Below, in pieces: positions 17,677 through 25,713 of a DNA stretch of 64,000 bases. The notes under the pieces were generated by a model, which was not told the origin of the DNA, did no database searches, and saw nothing but the letters and a program-made list of their open reading frames with translations. The position numbers and the translations under genes were made by a program. Within the stretch, counting starts at the first letter, position 1, and each line of letters begins with the position of its first letter. The DNA is from Pseudomonas sp. MM211 (GTDB lineage: Bacteria > Pseudomonadota > Gammaproteobacteria > Pseudomonadales > Pseudomonadaceae): NCBI RefSeq assembly GCF_020386635.1, contig NZ_CP081942.1:1984001-2048000 (forward strand), given 5' to 3'.

Positions 17677-17737
17677 GGTCGTCTTATCTCCCCACAGCCA
17701 AACCGTCTTGGCCGCTGCGAAATGGCCTCGATACATT
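17673..17737 (+). promoter_or_regulatory. Nac-like box and sigma-70-type promoter of the carrier/Pxp operon
   Basis: ATAAGGTCGTCTTAT (17673-17687) is an ATAAG-N5-CTTAT palindrome that overlaps the LysR stop codon. CGTCTT begins 24 bp from its centre. TTGGCC (17708-17713) and TACATT (17732-17737) can serve as -35 and -10 with an 18-bp spacer. The expected start point puts the box centre near -64, the place reported for Nac at activated promoters. The segment resembles that at 22481-22545 base for base in its key elements. Confidence 0.5.
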
Positions 17738-17772
17738 GCCCTCAGCCAATTTTTCATCGGCAGGGGCCATAG

Positions 17773-18195
17773 ATGAAACCCGAACGCATAAAAGCATTGA
17801 TCGACCTGATGGCCGAATCCGACCTGAGCGAGCTGACCCTTAGCGAGGAGGGTGCGCAATTGCGTCTGCTGCGTGAGCACGGCCAGCTTGCCACCGCTTC
17901 CATTGCCGCGCCGGCAGTGATTTCTCGACCAGCCAGCAGCAAGCCGCAGGCGCAGGTCAGCGGCTACCAGGCCAAGGCGCCGCTGCACGGCATCGTGCAT
18001 TTCACCCCTGCACCGGATCAGCCGCCGTTCATCGAGGTTGGCGCGCAGGTCAAGGCTGGCCAGACCCTGGCGGTACTCGAGGCGATGAAGATGTTCCACC
18101 CGCTCAAGGCCGAAGCCGACGGTGTGGTCGAGGCGATCCTGGCGGCCAGCGGCACCGAGGTCGAGGCTGGCCAGGTGCTGGTGCGTATCGCGTGA
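17773..18195 (+). CDS. Biotin carboxyl carrier protein, AccB-like
   Basis: The 140-residue protein has an N-terminal interaction helix (MKPERIKALIDLMAESDLSE), a proline/alanine linker (about 42-68) and a biotinyl domain with the biotinylation motif VLEAMKMF, Lys106. It is not the main cell AccB, judging by its position with pxp genes; it should carry biotin for a dedicated carboxylase. The next gene encodes a biotin carboxylase. Similar carrier/carboxylase/KipI/KipA/YcsF clusters are known in other pseudomonads. A Nac-like promoter lies 36-100 bp upstream of the start. Confidence 0.88.
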   Translation: MKPERIKALIDLMAESDLSELTLSEEGAQLRLLREHGQLATASIAAPAVISRPASSKPQAQVSGYQAKAPLHGIVHFTPAPDQPPFIEVGAQVKAGQTLAVLEAMKMFHPLKAEADGVVEAILAASGTEVEAGQVLVRIA

Positions 18196-18215
18196 GCAAG
18201 GGCGGGAGAATGCTG

Positions 18216-18368
18216 ATGTTCGACAACGTATCAATCGCCAACCGTGGTGACCAGCCGCAACGCGGCGCAGCGGCGAAGCCAAATTGCCCGGCGGGCGTAG
18301 CCCGTGTGGGCGGTCTCACCACGGAGAACCACGATGTTTGACAAGGTATTGATCGCCAACCGTGGGGA
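18216..18368 (+). repeat. Partial duplication of the biotin carboxylase gene start
   Basis: The first 35 bases of the carboxylase gene (18334-18368) occur a second time at 18216-18250, with 30 of 35 identical and a similar GGAGAA site before them. The upstream copy opens a 41-codon frame that starts MFDNVSIANRGD (the real gene starts [12 protein letters not shown]), then leaves the family and ends at a TGA inside the real gene's second codon. Between the copies lies an 83-bp stretch bounded by the inverted 9-mers CCGTGGTGA (18242-18250) and TCACCACGG (18316-18324). This looks like insertion of a small palindromic unit with duplication of its target, or a slipped duplication. Confidence 0.6.
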
Positions 18369-19686
18369 GATCGCCCTGCGTATCCAGCGCGCCTGCAAGG
18401 GCCTGGGGCTGAAGACGGTGGCGGTGTATTCCGAGGCCGATCGCGATGCCCGCTACGTACAATTGGCCGATGAGGCGCTGTGTATCGGCCCAGCGTCGCC
18501 AGGGCAGAGCTACCTGAACCAGCAGGCGCTGCTGGACGCTGCACAGGTCACGGGAGCTCAGGCCATTCACCCCGGCTATGGCTTTCTCTCCGAGAACGCC
18601 AGCTTCGCCGAGCGTATCGAACGGGCCGGCATGACCTTCATCGGCCCCAGTGCCGAATGCATTCGCACCATGGGCGACAAGGTTGCCGCCAAGCGGGCCA
18701 TGCGCCTGGCCGGCGTGCCCTGTGTACCAGGGCCTGACTCCAGCCTGCCTGGCGACCCACGGGCGATCCAGGCGATTGCCGAGGAGATCGGCTACCCGGT
18801 GATCGTCAAGGCTGCAGGTGGTGGTGGCGGCCGCGGCATGCGCGTGGTTCACGAAGCTGCGCAACTGCTCGATGCCATCGCCGTGACTGGTGAGGAAGCA
18901 CGCCGGGCGTTCGGCAACCCGGAGCTGTACATCGAGAAATTCCTTGGCCACCCGCGCCATGTTGAGATCCAGGTGCTCTGCGATGCCTATGGCAATGCGC
19001 TGTGGTTGGGTTCGCGGGATTGTTCGATGCAGCGCCGCCATCAAAAGGTACTCGAGGAAGCCCCTGCACCCGGCATAGATCTGGCGCTGATCGCCCAGGT
19101 CGGCGAACGCTGCGCCGAGGCGTGCCGGCAGATCGGTTATCGCGGCGTTGGCACCTTCGAGTTTCTCTTCGAGAACGATGCGTTCTTCTTCATCGAGATG
19201 AACACGCGGCTGCAGGTCGAGCACCCGGTAACTGAAGTGACCACCGGTATCGATATCGTCCAGCAACAGATTCGCATGGCCTTGGGCGAGCGCCTGAGCC
19301 TGACCCAGGCGGACATTCGCACGGTCGGGCACTCGCTGGAATGCCGGATCAACGCCGAAGATCCGCGCACCTTCATGCCTACCCCGGGCCAGGTCAGCGA
19401 ATGGCAGTTGCCGGGCGGTATCGGCGTGCGTGTCGACTCCCATGTCAGCCAGGGTTATCGGGTACCACCTTATTACGACTCGATGATCGCCAAGGTCATC
19501 ACCCAGGGCGCGACCCGTGCCGAGGCGCTGGCGCGCATGCGGCTTGCCCTGAGCGAAATGGCCGTGGGCGGCATCTCCACCAACATCGCGCTGCACCGCG
19601 AGATTCTTCAGGATCCGGCGTTCTGCGAGGGCGGTGTGGACATTCACCATCTTGAACGCTGGCTGCAGCAGAGGGCTTCGCAATGA
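18334..19686 (+). CDS. Biotin carboxylase subunit, AccC-like
   Basis: The 450-residue protein is an ATP-grasp biotin carboxylase that carboxylates the carrier's biotin with ATP and bicarbonate. It shows the start [16 protein letters not shown], the glycine-rich ATP loop [12 protein letters not shown], and the active-site block [16 protein letters not shown] with the conserved Arg, Gln and Glu. The length equals that of AccC. The ATG at 18334 follows CGGAGAAC. A degenerate copy of this start lies 118 bp upstream. The stop overlaps the start of pxpB (ATGA). It has no partner carboxyltransferase of the AccA/AccD kind here; PxpC, from the 'biotin-dependent carboxyltransferase' family, sits in that place. 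Confidence 0.9.
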   Translation: MFDKVLIANRGEIALRIQRACKGLGLKTVAVYSEADRDARYVQLADEALCIGPASPGQSYLNQQALLDAAQVTGAQAIHPGYGFLSENASFAERIERAGMTFIGPSAECIRTMGDKVAAKRAMRLAGVPCVPGPDSSLPGDPRAIQAIAEEIGYPVIVKAAGGGGGRGMRVVHEAAQLLDAIAVTGEEARRAFGNPELYIEKFLGHPRHVEIQVLCDAYGNALWLGSRDCSMQRRHQKVLEEAPAPGIDLALIAQVGERCAEACRQIGYRGVGTFEFLFENDAFFFIEMNTRLQVEHPVTEVTTGIDIVQQQIRMALGERLSLTQADIRTVGHSLECRINAEDPRTFMPTPGQVSEWQLPGGIGVRVDSHVSQGYRVPPYYDSMIAKVITQGATRAEALARMRLALSEMAVGGISTNIALHREILQDPAFCEGGVDIHHLERWLQQRASQ

Positions 19687-20333
19687 CACCGCACATCAGC
19701 CTGCTGGGCACAACGGCCTTGCTGTTCGAGGCACCTGGCGAACTGGAACTGGTCACTCAGCAGCGTATCTGGGCCCTGGCAGGATTGGCGAAAGACTGGC
19801 CCGCGGTGCATGAAGCGGTACCGGGCATGAACAACCTGATGCTGAGCTTCGCCACGCCGCCGCGTGATATCGCCGGCCTGCGTACTCGGTTGCTCGAAGG
19901 CTGGGAGCGTGTGGCGCCGCTGCCCATCGAGGGCCGCATCGTCGAGTTGCCGGTGGTTTACGGTGGCGAAGACGGCCCTCACATGGCCGATGTCATCGCC
20001 CATACCGGCCTGGATATCGAGACCATCGCCAACCTGCATAGCGAACCGCTATACCCGGTCTATGCCCTGGGCAGCCACCCGGGCTACTGCTACCTCGGCG
20101 GCATGGATCCGCGTCTGGCCACGCCGCGGCGCCAGGTGCCGGTACTGAGCATCGGTGCTGGCGCCGTTTCCATCGGCGGCGTGCAGACCGGTATTTCCGC
20201 GTCGGCCGGCCCCAGCGGCTGGAACACCATCGGCCGCACGTCGATGGTGTTTTTCGATGCCGAGCGAACGCCACCGGCGATCCTGCAGCCGGGCGATCAA
20301 CTGCGTCTGCGTATCGAGAGGATCATCCGATGA
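19683..20333 (+). CDS. pxpB: 5-oxoprolinase subunit PxpB (KipI family)
   Basis: The 216-residue protein belongs to the KipI/allophanate-hydrolase subunit 1 family. Typical stretches are NLMLSF, the [14 protein letters not shown] strand and GFxPGY-like [20 protein letters not shown]. In Escherichia coli and Bacillus PxpA, PxpB and PxpC together open 5-oxoproline to glutamate using ATP. The gene overlaps its two neighbours by 4 bp on each side, so it is fully coupled. In this cluster the biotin carrier and carboxylase genes are added, which the minimal PxpABC enzyme does not need. The true substrate may therefore be another lactam or cyclic amide. Confidence 0.88.
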   Translation: MTPHISLLGTTALLFEAPGELELVTQQRIWALAGLAKDWPAVHEAVPGMNNLMLSFATPPRDIAGLRTRLLEGWERVAPLPIEGRIVELPVVYGGEDGPHMADVIAHTGLDIETIANLHSEPLYPVYALGSHPGYCYLGGMDPRLATPRRQVPVLSIGAGAVSIGGVQTGISASAGPSGWNTIGRTSMVFFDAERTPPAILQPGDQLRLRIERIIR

Positions 20334-21286
20334 TCGAGATCATCAGCGCCACGGCACTGGCTACGGTTCAGGATCTTGGCCGCCACGGCAGCCTGGGATA
20401 TGGCGTCGGTACTTCCGGGGCGATGGATGCGCTGTCCCTGCAGCTCGGCAACCTGCTGCTGGGCAACGATCCTGGCGCCGCGGGCATCGAGATTCCATTG
20501 TTTCCCTTCGAGGTGCGCTTCACCGAGGACTGCACCTTCGCCATCACCGGTGCCGCCTGCGCCGCACGTCTCGACGGCCAGCGTCTGCCGCCCAACTGGG
20601 TGGCGCACGGGCGCAAGGGGCAGGTGCTGAAGCTGACGTATCCGAGTTCCGGCAGCCGTGCCTACCTGTGCCTGGCTGGCGGTGTCGACGTGCCGCAGGT
20701 GCTGGGCTCGCGCAGCACTCAGTTGCGCGGCGCCTTCGGTGGTTGGCAGGGGCGTGCGCTGGAGCGTGGCGACATCATTCCGGCGGCCCATGCCGGGTTC
20801 GACCGGCCAGCCGACTTCGGCGTCGTATCGGCGCTCGCGGCCTTGCCCTTGAGCGTGGAGGGCCGTGCCGCGATCCGCGTATTGCCTGCTGCAGAGTTCG
20901 AGTGTTTCAGCGCTCGGTCGAGAGATGAGTTCTTCGCCGCCGAATGGAAGATCACCCCACAGAGCAATCGCTACGGCTATCGCCTGGAAGGTACGCCCCT
21001 GCTGCCGGAGCGGCCGCTGGAGATACGCTCCCACGGCATCGTGCCGGGGGTGATTCAGGTTCCCCATGGCGGCCAGCCGATCGTGCAGATGCGCGATGCG
21101 CAGCCCAGCGGCGGCTACCCGAAATTCGCCACGGTGATCGACGCGGATATCTGGCGACTGGGCCAGGCCGCTATCGGCAGCAAGGTGCGTTTCGTCGCCT
21201 GCAGCTATGAGGAGGCGCTGGATGCGCTGGAGAGCAATCGGGCATTCATCGAACGCACCCGCCAGCAACTGGCGCGGCGCACGTGA
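20330..21286 (+). CDS. pxpC: 5-oxoprolinase subunit PxpC (KipA family, biotin-dependent carboxyltransferase domain)
   Basis: The 318-residue protein matches the KipA/allophanate-hydrolase subunit 2 family. It begins [20 protein letters not shown], the usual VQDxGRxG line, and has the block GYRLEGTPLL followed by SHGIVPGVIQVPHGGQPIV. The C-terminus has GGYPKFATVIDADIWRLGQ. It works with PxpB as the ATP-using half of 5-oxoprolinase. The start overlaps the pxpB stop (ATGA). The family name reflects similarity to the biotin-dependent part of urea carboxylase. That fits the neighbouring carrier and biotin carboxylase. Confidence 0.88.
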   Translation: MIEIISATALATVQDLGRHGSLGYGVGTSGAMDALSLQLGNLLLGNDPGAAGIEIPLFPFEVRFTEDCTFAITGAACAARLDGQRLPPNWVAHGRKGQVLKLTYPSSGSRAYLCLAGGVDVPQVLGSRSTQLRGAFGGWQGRALERGDIIPAAHAGFDRPADFGVVSALAALPLSVEGRAAIRVLPAAEFECFSARSRDEFFAAEWKITPQSNRYGYRLEGTPLLPERPLEIRSHGIVPGVIQVPHGGQPIVQMRDAQPSGGYPKFATVIDADIWRLGQAAIGSKVRFVACSYEEALDALESNRAFIERTRQQLARRT

Positions 21287-21297
21287 GGACATCGCTG

Positions 21298-21714
21298 ATG
21301 AAGATTGAAGAGATCCGCCAACTGGCCGGCTGGCTCGGCGAAGCCGGGTTGAGCGTCATCGAGTTGAAGCGCGGCGACGAGAGCGTACTGCTGCGGCGTA
21401 GCGTGCGAAGCGACGCGGGCGCTTCGCTGCCAACCCGCAGCACACCTGCGTATGGCGTGGAGCGTCTGGCGGCGGTAGTGAAAGCCAGCGGCCCAGGCGT
21501 GTTCTTCGCCACCCATCCGGATGAAGCCGCGCCTTTTGTGCGCAGCGGCGATGAGATCGATAGTGGTCAACTGGTCGGCATGCTGCAGGTCGGGGCGCTG
21601 TTCCTGCCGGTACGCTCCGAGTTCGCCGGACGGGTTCGCGAGGTGCAGGTAGCGGACGGCCAGGTCGTGGGTTTCGGCCAGACCCTGTTCGAGTTGGAGG
21701 AGCTGGCATCGTGA
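21298..21714 (+). CDS. Second biotinyl-domain protein, biotin lysine lost
   Basis: From ATG 21298 the protein has 138 residues. It aligns along its length with the carrier at 17773: N-terminal helix (MKIEEIRQLAGWLGEAGLS), ELKRGDESVLLRR strand, linker, and a biotinyl-like domain beginning GDEIDSGQLVGML. Where the carrier has EAMKM, this protein has QVGAL, so the biotin-accepting Lys is Ala100. The rest of the fold (VRSEFAGRVREVQVADGQVVGFGQTLFELE) is well kept. It cannot be biotinylated at the normal place. It lies between pxpC and pxpA and overlaps pxpA (GTGA), so it is expressed with them. A scaffold or docking role for the carboxylase/Pxp complex is possible. Decay is less likely, since the frame is intact and the remaining fold is conserved. 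Confidence 0.75.
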   Translation: MKIEEIRQLAGWLGEAGLSVIELKRGDESVLLRRSVRSDAGASLPTRSTPAYGVERLAAVVKASGPGVFFATHPDEAAPFVRSGDEIDSGQLVGMLQVGALFLPVRSEFAGRVREVQVADGQVVGFGQTLFELEELAS

Positions 21715-22484
21715 AGATCGATTTGAACGCCGACCTGGGCGAGGGCTTCGGCCCCTGGAAAATGGGTGAGGACGAAGCCCTGATGGCGCTGATTTCCTCG
21801 GCCAACGTAGCCTGCGGTTTTCATGCCGGCGACCCGCTGATCATGGATGCCACGGTGCGCAACGCCAAGGCGCAAGGCATCGATCTCGGCGCTCATGTCG
21901 GCTTCCCTGATCTGCAGGGGTTCGGCCGGCGGCGGATGAACGTCGAGATCCGCGAGTTGTGCTGCATGGTGGTCTACCAGCTCGGTGCGCTCGCCGGCAT
22001 CGCCGCGGCGGCCGGGTACCGCGTCAGCCACATGAGCTTGCATGGTGCCCTGGGCAATATGGCCGCGGCGGACGCGGATCTGGCGACGCCGCTGATCCGG
22101 GCGGTGGCGAGTTTCGATCCGAACATCATCATCAGCTCATCGACCAGCCAGGCCATCGAGCGCGCAGCGGAGCAATGCGGGCTGCGCGTGGCCACCACTT
22201 TTCTCGCTGACCGTGCCTATGACGACGATTGCCTGCTGGTGCCTCGTGGTACGCCCGGCGCGGTAGTCAGCGATCACGGGCAAGTGATGGCCCGCATCAG
22301 CCAATTGCTCGAAGACGGCACGGTGACCACCATCACCGGCAAGCGTGTGGCGGTGAATGCACGTTCCATTCTGCTGCACGGCGATACACCGGGTGCGGTC
22401 AGCTTCGCACGCAGCATCCGCGACAGCATCGAGCGCCAGGGCGGGGTGATCACCCCGATTACACAACTGTTGGGCGGGTCATAA
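21711..22484 (+). CDS. pxpA: 5-oxoprolinase subunit PxpA (LamB/YcsF family)
   Basis: The 257-residue protein opens MKIDLNADLGEGFGPWKMG and has SSANVACGFHAGDP and LGAHVGFPDLQGFGRR, the marks of LamB/YcsF (PxpA). HMSLHGALGNMA with its conserved His follows. PxpA is the metal-dependent, glycosidase-like-fold part of 5-oxoprolinase. Translation starts at a GTG that overlaps the previous stop codon. The stop TAA lies inside the Nac-like box that starts the next unit, exactly as the LysR stop lies inside the first box. Confidence 0.9.
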   Translation: MKIDLNADLGEGFGPWKMGEDEALMALISSANVACGFHAGDPLIMDATVRNAKAQGIDLGAHVGFPDLQGFGRRRMNVEIRELCCMVVYQLGALAGIAAAAGYRVSHMSLHGALGNMAAADADLATPLIRAVASFDPNIIISSSTSQAIERAAEQCGLRVATTFLADRAYDDDCLLVPRGTPGAVVSDHGQVMARISQLLEDGTVTTITGKRVAVNARSILLHGDTPGAVSFARSIRDSIERQGGVITPITQLLGGS

Positions 22485-22545
22485 GCGCAGCTTATTGCCA
22501 CACAATCATTGCGTCTTGGTCGCCCCGAACGGCAGTGGTTACAGT
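22481..22545 (+). promoter_or_regulatory. Nac-like box and promoter of the SDR/ABC operon
   Basis: ATAAGCGCAGCTTAT (22481-22495) is a perfect ATAAG-N5-CTTAT palindrome. CGTCTT starts 24 bp from its centre. TTGGTC (22516-22521) and TACAGT (22540-22545) stand 18 bp apart as -35 and -10. Both boxes on the plus strand are preceded by GGGTC and coincide with the upstream stop codon. The layout is the same as at 17673-17737. Confidence 0.5.
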
Positions 22546-22605
22546 CCAGTGAAAGGCCATCGCCCCTCATGGTTGGCGGTGGCAGATGAATCAGAGGAAC
22601 CCGCA

Positions 22606-23352
22606 ATGCCATTTTCCGATTACCAAACCGCGCTGGTCACCGGCGCTTCCTCCGGGATCGGCGCTGCCGTCGTCGAGCGTCTGTGTGCCGAGGGGCTGCA
22701 GGTTCATGCCCTGGCCCGTAGCGCCGACAAGCTGGCCGAGCTGGCGCAGCGCACCGGCTGCATCGCCCACGCCATCGACGTCACCGATCTGGCCGGGCTG
22801 ACCGAGCTGTTCCGTACCCATGTCTTCGACGTGGTGGTCAACAATGCCGGGGTCGACCGCCCTGGCTCGCTGCTCAAGGCCGACGCCGAAGGCATCGACC
22901 TGCTGGTCGACGTCAACCTGCGTGCGGTATTGCAGATCGCCCGCCTGGCGTTGCCGGGCATGGTCGAGCGCGACCGTGGCCACATCGTCAACATCAGCTC
23001 AATCGCCGCCGCCTACAACTTCGGTGGCAATGCCACCTACCACGCGACCAAGGCTGCAGTGAGCATGCTCTCCAAGCAGTTGCGGGTGGATGCTTTCGGC
23101 AAGCGCGTGCGGGTCACCGAGATCTGTCCGGGGCGCGTCGCCACTGACATCTTCGCCCATGTGCACGGCGACTCCGAAGAGGTGCGCAAACGCTTCCTGG
23201 AGGGCTTTGAACTGCCCGAGGCGAAGGACATCGCCGATGCCATCGCCTTCGCCATCGCCGCCCCCGTAGCCGTGAACATCGGCCATATGGAAATCACCCC
23301 GACCTTGCAAGTACCCGGCGGGCTTTCCACCGCACGCCCAGGGGAAATCTGA
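22606..23352 (+). CDS. SDR-family oxidoreductase
   Basis: The 248-residue protein is a classical short-chain dehydrogenase. It shows the cofactor loop TGASSGIG near residue 12, the NNAG motif (VVNNAGVDRPG), the catalytic Ser in NISSIAA and the YHATK pair (Tyr and Lys). The start at ATG 22606 follows GAGGAAC; frames further upstream are not conserved in the family. It resembles YdfG-type 3-hydroxy acid or serine dehydrogenases, but the substrate is not certain. It is the first gene after the second Nac-like promoter and is followed by an amino acid ABC transporter, so it probably acts on the imported compound. Confidence 0.85.
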   Translation: MPFSDYQTALVTGASSGIGAAVVERLCAEGLQVHALARSADKLAELAQRTGCIAHAIDVTDLAGLTELFRTHVFDVVVNNAGVDRPGSLLKADAEGIDLLVDVNLRAVLQIARLALPGMVERDRGHIVNISSIAAAYNFGGNATYHATKAAVSMLSKQLRVDAFGKRVRVTEICPGRVATDIFAHVHGDSEEVRKRFLEGFELPEAKDIADAIAFAIAAPVAVNIGHMEITPTLQVPGGLSTARPGEI

Positions 23353-23467
23353 AGGCGCAGTTTCGTCAGGCTCCATTCCCAGAGCGGCCCAAGCCGCCTG
23401 CTTCATCCGCGCCAGCGCAGACTGGCGCCTTGCTCCTGCCCCAAGCTGAAGTCACTGGAACCTGACC

Positions 23468-24169
23468 ATGACGACTGATTTCGATCTTTCCGCGATCCTG
23501 CAAGGCGAGTACGCCGAGCTGATCCTGAAGGGCATCGGCATGACGCTGCAACTGGCGTTCTTCGCCTGGTGCCTGGCCATGGTGCTGGCCCTGGTGCTGG
23601 TGTCGGTTCGCCTCACCGGCAATCGCTACGCCGAAGGTGCGGTGGCGGCTTATGTGTCCTATCACCGCAACGTGCCGACCCTGGTGCAACTGATGCTGTG
23701 GTACTTCGGCATCCCAACTCTGCTGTCGGAATCCACGCAGATCTGGCTGGCCAACTACAGCACCGAATTTCTCTTCTCGCTGATCGCTCTGGGCCTGTGT
23801 CAGGCCGCCTATTTCAGCGAAGACATCCGTGGCGGTCTGCGCGCCATTCCCACGGGGCAGACCGAGGCCGCAAGGGCTATGGGCCTGGGCTACATCCGCT
23901 CGATGCGCTATGTGATCCTGCCGCAAGGCATCCGCAACAGCCTGCCGTCGCTGATCAACCACACGGTGCTGCTGTTCAAGAACACCAGCCTGGTGATGGC
24001 CATCGGCGTCGTGGAGCTGACCTACGCCACGCGTGAAGTGGAGAACTACACCTTTCGTACTTTCGAGGCCTACCTGGTCGCCACCGTGGTGTATCTGGGG
24101 TTCTCCCTGGCCCTGATGGGCCTGGGCGCCTTGCTGGCTCGCCACTTCAACAAAGCGATGGCGAGGTAA
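23468..24169 (+). CDS. Polar amino acid ABC transporter, permease 1
   Basis: The 233-residue inner-membrane protein has about five hydrophobic helices. It has the EAA loop of HisM/HisQ-type permeases (EAARAMGLGYIRSMRYVILP), which docks on the ATPase. The segment RNVPTLVQLMLWYFG is also typical of the polar amino acid group. It is followed after 6 bp by the second permease. Together with the ATPase and binding protein it makes a complete importer. Confidence 0.88.
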   Translation: MTTDFDLSAILQGEYAELILKGIGMTLQLAFFAWCLAMVLALVLVSVRLTGNRYAEGAVAAYVSYHRNVPTLVQLMLWYFGIPTLLSESTQIWLANYSTEFLFSLIALGLCQAAYFSEDIRGGLRAIPTGQTEAARAMGLGYIRSMRYVILPQGIRNSLPSLINHTVLLFKNTSLVMAIGVVELTYATREVENYTFRTFEAYLVATVVYLGFSLALMGLGALLARHFNKAMAR

Positions 24170-24175
24170 GCGGCG

Positions 24176-24919
24176 ATGTTCGATATCTACACGATCCTGC
24201 GGGACAACTGGACGCTGTTCCTGGTTGGCCAGTACCCCCACGGCGCCCTGGGTGGCCTCGCCACCACGCTAACTCTCGCTGCGCTGGCATTGATCCTGGC
24301 CTTTCCGTTGGGTGTTCTGATGGCCTTGGCGCGGGTGTCTCCGTGGCGCTGGCTGCGCTACCCGGCCACGGTGTGGGTTTACGTGATGCGCGGCATCCCG
24401 CTGCTGATGGTGATCTTCTGGACCTATTTTCTGGTACCGCTGATCATCGGCCACAACATCACTGGCTTCACCACCATGCTCTGCACCCTGGTGCTTTATC
24501 AGAGCGCCTACCTGTGCGAGATCGTGCGCGGTGGCATCCAGGCCTTGCCGCCGGGGCAGTACGAAGCTTCTCGGGCGCTGGGTCTGGGCTACATGCGCAC
24601 CACGGCGTGGGTGATTCTGCCGCAGGCGCTGTACAACTCACTGCCGAGCCTGATCAGCCAGTTCATCTCGATCATCAAGGAGACCTCGCTGGGCTACGTG
24701 ATCAACGTCCAGGAGGTCACCTTCGCCGCCAACCAGGTCAACAACCAACTGCTGACCAAGCCGTTCCAGGTGTTCTTCATCCTGGCTGTTACCTACTACG
24801 TACTCTGCTACGGCCTGACCCGGCTGGCCGACGCGGTCGAGCGCCGTATCGCCCGCAAACGCCTGGGCAGCACCGAGCCGGTGGCGAGCAAACGCCCCGT
24901 TCTGACTACCGACAATTGA
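24176..24919 (+). CDS. Polar amino acid ABC transporter, permease 2
   Basis: The 247-residue permease has the segment [16 protein letters not shown] and the EAA loop [20 protein letters not shown]. It pairs with the permease encoded just before it, as in His and Glu/Asp importers with two different membrane subunits. The C-terminal tail is basic (RKRLGSTEP). The ATPase gene follows after 10 bp. Confidence 0.88.
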   Translation: MFDIYTILRDNWTLFLVGQYPHGALGGLATTLTLAALALILAFPLGVLMALARVSPWRWLRYPATVWVYVMRGIPLLMVIFWTYFLVPLIIGHNITGFTTMLCTLVLYQSAYLCEIVRGGIQALPPGQYEASRALGLGYMRTTAWVILPQALYNSLPSLISQFISIIKETSLGYVINVQEVTFAANQVNNQLLTKPFQVFFILAVTYYVLCYGLTRLADAVERRIARKRLGSTEPVASKRPVLTTDN

Positions 24920-24929
24920 GGGCGCGCCC

Positions 24930-25667
24930 ATGCATCCGATGATCATGTTTTCCCAGGTCAACAAGTGGTACGGCGAGTACCAGGCACTGACCAACATCAG
25001 TGCCGACGTGAAACGCGGTGAGGTGGTGGTGCTGTGCGGGCCCTCGGGTTCCGGCAAGTCGACTCTGATTCGCACGGTCAATCGCCTGGAGAGCATCCAG
25101 CAAGGCCAGATCCTGTTCGACGGTCACGACGTCAATGGCACCGACGCCAACGTCAATCGCCTGCGCAGCCGGGTGGGTTTCGTGTTCCAGAGCTTCAACC
25201 TGTTCCCGCACCTGTCTGTGCTGGACAACATCATTCTCACCCCGACCAAGGTGCGTGGTCTCAAGGCCTCCGAAGCCAAGGCGCGGGCCATGCAGCTGCT
25301 CGATCGCGTTGGCCTCTCGCACAAGGCCGGTGCTTACCCGGCGCAGCTTTCCGGCGGTCAGCAGCAGCGTGTAGCGATCGCCCGGGCGCTGGCAATGGAG
25401 CCGCCGGTGATGCTGTTCGACGAACCCACCAGTGCGCTCGACCCGGAAATGGTCGGTGAGGTGCTCAGCGTCATGAAGGGCCTGGCGAAAGAGGGCATGA
25501 CCATGATGTGCGTGACCCACGAGATGAACTTCGCCCGGGAGGTGGCCGACACCATCTGGTTCATGGATGCCGGCCAGATCCTGGAGAAGTCCAAGCCCGA
25601 GGCGTTCTTCCAGCAGCCTGAACACCCGCGTGCTCAGCGCTTCATTTCCGACCTGCGCAGCCACTGA
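24930..25667 (+). CDS. Polar amino acid ABC transporter, ATP-binding protein
   Basis: The 245-residue ATPase has Walker [10 protein letters not shown], the Q-loop region [17 protein letters not shown], the signature [15 protein letters not shown], Walker [15 protein letters not shown] and the switch His in VTHEM. This is the GlnQ/HisP type. Translation may start at ATG 24930 or at the in-frame ATGs 24939 or 24942; none has a strong ribosome site. Confidence 0.92.
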   Translation: MHPMIMFSQVNKWYGEYQALTNISADVKRGEVVVLCGPSGSGKSTLIRTVNRLESIQQGQILFDGHDVNGTDANVNRLRSRVGFVFQSFNLFPHLSVLDNIILTPTKVRGLKASEAKARAMQLLDRVGLSHKAGAYPAQLSGGQQQRVAIARALAMEPPVMLFDEPTSALDPEMVGEVLSVMKGLAKEGMTMMCVTHEMNFAREVADTIWFMDAGQILEKSKPEAFFQQPEHPRAQRFISDLRSH

Positions 25668-25713
25668 GGCCGCAGGCCACCACTGATCCATTCACGAGTC
25701 CAGGAGTTATCCC

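Noticed and set aside
17708..17737. Sigma-54 promoter before the Pxp operon, expected for nitrogen genes
   Set aside because: The GG-N10-GC spacing is absent; a sigma-70-type pair with an 18-bp spacer fits better, as is known for Nac-activated promoters.
18316..19689. 457-codon minus-strand frame opposite the biotin carboxylase gene
   Set aside because: Antisense shadow; the plus strand has all ATP-grasp motifs.
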